Positions 61,678-64,000 of a stretch of DNA of 64,000 bases are shown here, piece after piece. The number at the start of each line of letters is the position of its first letter. The stretch's first letter is position 1. The notes under the pieces were generated by a model, which ran no database searches, was not told the DNA's origin, and worked only from the letters and a program-made list of their open reading frames with translations. The position numbers were made by a program, and so were the translations under genes. This DNA is from Atopobium sp034113385 (GTDB taxonomy: Bacteria; Actinomycetota; Coriobacteriia; Coriobacteriales; Atopobiaceae): the NCBI RefSeq assembly GCF_034113385.1, contig NZ_JAXEXL010000013.1, positions 1-64,000 on the forward strand. Reading direction: 5' to 3'.

Positions 61678-64000
61678 CTACCCCTGGCGTTTAAGATGCT
61701 TTGAGCCGCTTACGGCAAACCATCCTCCTGCTGCAAGACAGATGATAAAACCCATACTAAGCAAATCTCCCGTTTTAGGAAGTTTGATTTTCTTTTGCTG
61801 CGAGTTCTCTGGGGGACTGGTGGGTTGAGGAGGAGTTGGCGGCTTGGGAATAGAGAAACTTTGTTCCTGGTCTTCAAAATCTTCGTGGTTGGCTAGCTCA
61901 GTCTCATCCAGATAGAGCTTTTCAAATGCAACAATATCTAAGCTCGTTTGAGGCTGGTTATGTATTAAGAACGGCACTTCAATCACACCGCTTGGCTCTT
62001 CTGGAGTAAACGTTACTTCTGATAGTGGTAGCTGCTTATCTTCTAGAGCTAGTGGCTCTTGTGTTTGTTTATTCATTAACGTTCCAACTAGTTTGTATTG
62101 TTTGCCAGGTATAAGGCCAGAATAAGAAACAGTATCAATAAGCTGCAATGGAAAGTCTGTTGGGGTTTTATCTGATGTCTGCTTATTGCTGAGTTCTGTT
62201 TTTATAGCAGGAACCATAATGGTTTGCTGGCTGTTATCAAGCCGTGCATGGGTAGCAATGCATCGCGTACCTTCGCAGAGCTTTGTTTGAGCAACAAGCT
62301 TCTGTCCACAAACTGACTGCCTATCTAATTCAAACGTGACATCATGGCTTAGTTTTGCATCTTGAGCGGTAAACTCGTAAGTTTGCTCGGCGAGCGTTAA
62401 ACGATAATCTTCTCCCACATCAACCAATTCGCTTTTTAACAGGTACGTTGTTCCAGGAATAAGACCATCCAGCTCTGTTTTATCCGTAAGATGCTGGGTG
62501 GTACTAAGCCCTAACATCTGCTCTTGTGTTGAGTCACAGAGTGCATGGGTCACAATGGTTGGTTTCCAAACCGTTTGCTGTGTATTTTTTGCATCATGAT
62601 GCTTCACAATCTCGTGCCCCTGAGCGTCAAACAAAGAGACATACGAGACAATTTGGTTTGGAAGCTCATCGGGTTTATCAATAGAAAAATGCAAATCAAT
62701 TTTGCCAGAAGCCTCTTGAGGAACGAGCTTTTCTTCACAGGTAACCGTTCCAAAAGAAGCGTCAAGCTTCTGCCCAGTATGTGCGTCAACTAAAAATGCT
62801 TTAAGCGAGTAGGAAGCACCTGTAATCAAATTAGAATAAGAGACCTGGTCCGTTAAGGTAAGAGAAGCCGTGTTACTGGTAGTTGGGTTGTCCTTGCTAG
62901 CGGTAGGAGCTGTAGTATCAGAAGATTCCTGCACGTCTGAAGAGGCAATGGTGTGGCTATGGCTTGCGTCCTCAGTAAGGTTGGTTTGAATCTTAGGCTG
63001 GAGAACACCAAACTTTACAATGGCAACACCAGATTGTGTTGTTACCTGAGGACTTACAAAACCCAGTACAACATACGGAGTATTCCCTGTTTCTTTTTTG
63101 GCAAGTACGCGGAGCATGGCCGTGCATTCAGCATGAGTACCAGGGGTTACTACATTCTTTGGTTGCTTTACATGGCCGCAAAGCATAGGTAGCACGCCAG
63201 AGCCTTTTGCAGCACTTGTGTGAGGGTCATTAGCATGCAGTCCGCTAAAGTCCCAAGCAGAGGACTTAGAGTGACCCCAAGGTAAGCTGAGCGCAAACGC
63301 TACATCATCAGCAAGCTTAATGGCATGGCCATCTGCCTCAGAAAGCTTGGCAAGTTGTTTGCCCATGTCATTCCACGTGGCTCCAGAAAGGAGCTTATCG
63401 ATAAGAACTTCGGTGGATTCTTCTCCCTTATAGCCTACTGTGTTGTTTGTCCATGCATAGATGTAGGGTGCACACTGGGTGGCAAAGGCACGGAAATACG
63501 CATCATCGTAGGAAATTGTGGTGGTAAATTCATACGCATCACCAACATGCACTTTAGAAAGATCGATGGAATCAAACTTGCCCCATGGCCACATTGCCAT
63601 CTCGTCCGGATTTGATATACGCGCAAAGCCATATGCTGGTGTTGCGGGGGCAAGGGTATCCATAAGTGCTTCGATAGCCTTTTTGCTCGTAATTTGGATG
63701 GTGATGGATGGCTGGGCAAAGGGAGAGAGTGCCAAAGTAAGGTTGCCGGTGTCTTTGTCGTAAAATGCGCCGTCGTGGGCACTGAGTTTATACGGCTTTG
63801 AACTACTGTCCGTAAAAACAGCAATATCGGCAAGAGATATTTTTGAAGCCTGTTGCTTTGGTAGCAATGGGATAGTTACGGTGTTGTCCAAAGAATCTAC
63901 AGTAATAACTTGGGTGGCGGCCAAAGGCGTAAGGTCCGTTCGTTTACTGGTTATATGTGCTTGGAAGTGCGTTTGCAATGTGTCATCAAACTTTACGCCT
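61678..64000 (-). CDS. LPXTG-anchored VaFE-type surface protein, N-terminus beyond window
   Basis: At least 774 codons; the frame is open past 64000 (the internal TTG at 63978 is not a believable start). The C-terminal sorting signal is LPKTGD, a membrane helix (about 20 residues) and KHLKRQG. Three repeats of about 110 residues end with VaFE-like strands; the last has VSYSGLIPGKQYKLVGTL and IVAFEKLYLDE, the canonical VaFE pattern of isopeptide-bonded adhesins and pilins. The upstream part (residues about 110-260) has a Trp/Cys-containing domain that may be a thioester-type adhesin head. Substrate for a sortase; its own class C or other sortase may lie beyond the edge. Confidence 0.85.
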   Translation of the reverse strand, partial: GVKFDDTLQTHFQAHITSKRTDLTPLAATQVITVDSLDNTVTIPLLPKQQASKISLADIAVFTDSSSKPYKLSAHDGAFYDKDTGNLTLALSPFAQPSITIQITSKKAIEALMDTLAPATPAYGFARISNPDEMAMWPWGKFDSIDLSKVHVGDAYEFTTTISYDDAYFRAFATQCAPYIYAWTNNTVGYKGEESTEVLIDKLLSGATWNDMGKQLAKLSEADGHAIKLADDVAFALSLPWGHSKSSAWDFSGLHANDPHTSAAKGSGVLPMLCGHVKQPKNVVTPGTHAECTAMLRVLAKKETGNTPYVVLGFVSPQVTTQSGVAIVKFGVLQPKIQTNLTEDASHSHTIASSDVQESSDTTAPTASKDNPTTSNTASLTLTDQVSYSNLITGASYSLKAFLVDAHTGQKLDASFGTVTCEEKLVPQEASGKIDLHFSIDKPDELPNQIVSYVSLFDAQGHEIVKHHDAKNTQQTVWKPTIVTHALCDSTQEQMLGLSTTQHLTDKTELDGLIPGTTYLLKSELVDVGEDYRLTLAEQTYEFTAQDAKLSHDVTFELDRQSVCGQKLVAQTKLCEGTRCIATHARLDNSQQTIMVPAIKTELSNKQTSDKTPTDFPLQLIDTVSYSGLIPGKQYKLVGTLMNKQTQEPLALEDKQLPLSEVTFTPEEPSGVIEVPFLIHNQPQTSLDIVAFEKLYLDETELANHEDFEDQEQSFSIPKPPTPPQPTSPPENSQQKKIKLPKTGDLLSMGFIICLAAGGWFAVSGSKHLKRQG

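Noticed and set aside
63978..63978. TTG as the start of the LPXTG protein
   Set aside because: The frame stays open to the window edge, there is no ribosome site and no signal peptide follows, so the true start is outside the window.
1..64000. CRISPR arrays, complete prophage or insertion sequences
   Set aside because: No regular repeat-spacer pattern, transposase or structural phage gene was seen; only the small island near tRNA-Ser hints at a mobile element.

Overview
The window reads as the chromosome-origin region of a low-to-moderate G+C member of the Actinomycetota, most likely a Coriobacteriia/Atopobiaceae species (Atopobium, Lancefieldella or Olsenella type). The evidence is the gene order dnaA-dnaN-recF-DUF721(DciA)-gyrB-gyrA on one side and rpmH-rnpA-yidD-yidC-jag-rsmG-parA-parB on the other, tRNAs with encoded CCA, a 4Fe-4S type PurF, a class B sortase, an LPXTG/VaFE-type surface protein and a paired WYL regulator locus. 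The genus is inferred from gene content only.

Layout. 1-12.2 kb: mostly minus-strand purine and housekeeping genes (purM, purF, sortase B, yqeY, purE, a divergent pyridoxal kinase, a Ser-rich membrane protein, a Nudix hydrolase, purD, degV, purA, dnaB). 12.3-14.4 kb: the rpsF-ssb-rpsR-rplI operon, with a structured 440-bp gap before dnaB. 14.7-18.1 kb: a DUF4013 membrane protein, then a small accessory island (DUF1828/DUF1829 protein, an unknown partner and an S24 repressor remnant) next to two tRNA-Ser genes. 18.2-21.4 kb: a TRIC-like channel, typA and an unknown gene. 21.8-27.7 kb: a mannose-family PTS with a FrlB-like deglycase and two GntR/UTRA regulators, probably for Amadori-type amino sugars. 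27.9-32.7 kb: an accessory stretch with a large SF2 helicase carrying two predicted membrane helices and several orphan genes. 32.8-33.1 kb: tRNA-Ala and tRNA-Ile. 33.2-44.2 kb: bifunctional nuclease, secreted nuclease, gyrA, gyrB, dciA, recF, dnaN, dnaA.

44.2-45.57 kb is the presumed oriC zone. Clusters of DnaA-box-like 9-mers lie in the dnaA-dnaN gap, in the dnaA promoter, and between a GHKL-ATPase/winged-helix gene and rpmH. Coding strand flips here. 45.57-50.5 kb holds the ribosomal protein L34, RNase P, membrane insertion, rsmG and parAB genes, with two perfect parS palindromes. 50.6-64 kb: rlmN, D-Ala-D-Ala ligase, a DnaQ-DinG exonuclease-helicase, two WYL regulators, a coiled-coil membrane protein, a degenerate M28-type peptidase with a very long acidic insertion, and an LPXTG surface protein cut by the window edge.

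How the genes work together: purM/F/E/D/A supply IMP and AMP; dnaA/N/B, recF, ssb, gyrA/B and parAB form the replication and segregation core; the sortase could anchor surface proteins such as the one at the right edge; the PTS and deglycase form a self-contained uptake and catabolic unit. The best candidates for uncharacterised systems are the membrane-segment helicase with its orphan neighbours, the DUF1828 two-gene module at tRNA-Ser, and the GHKL/wHTH gene embedded in the origin.
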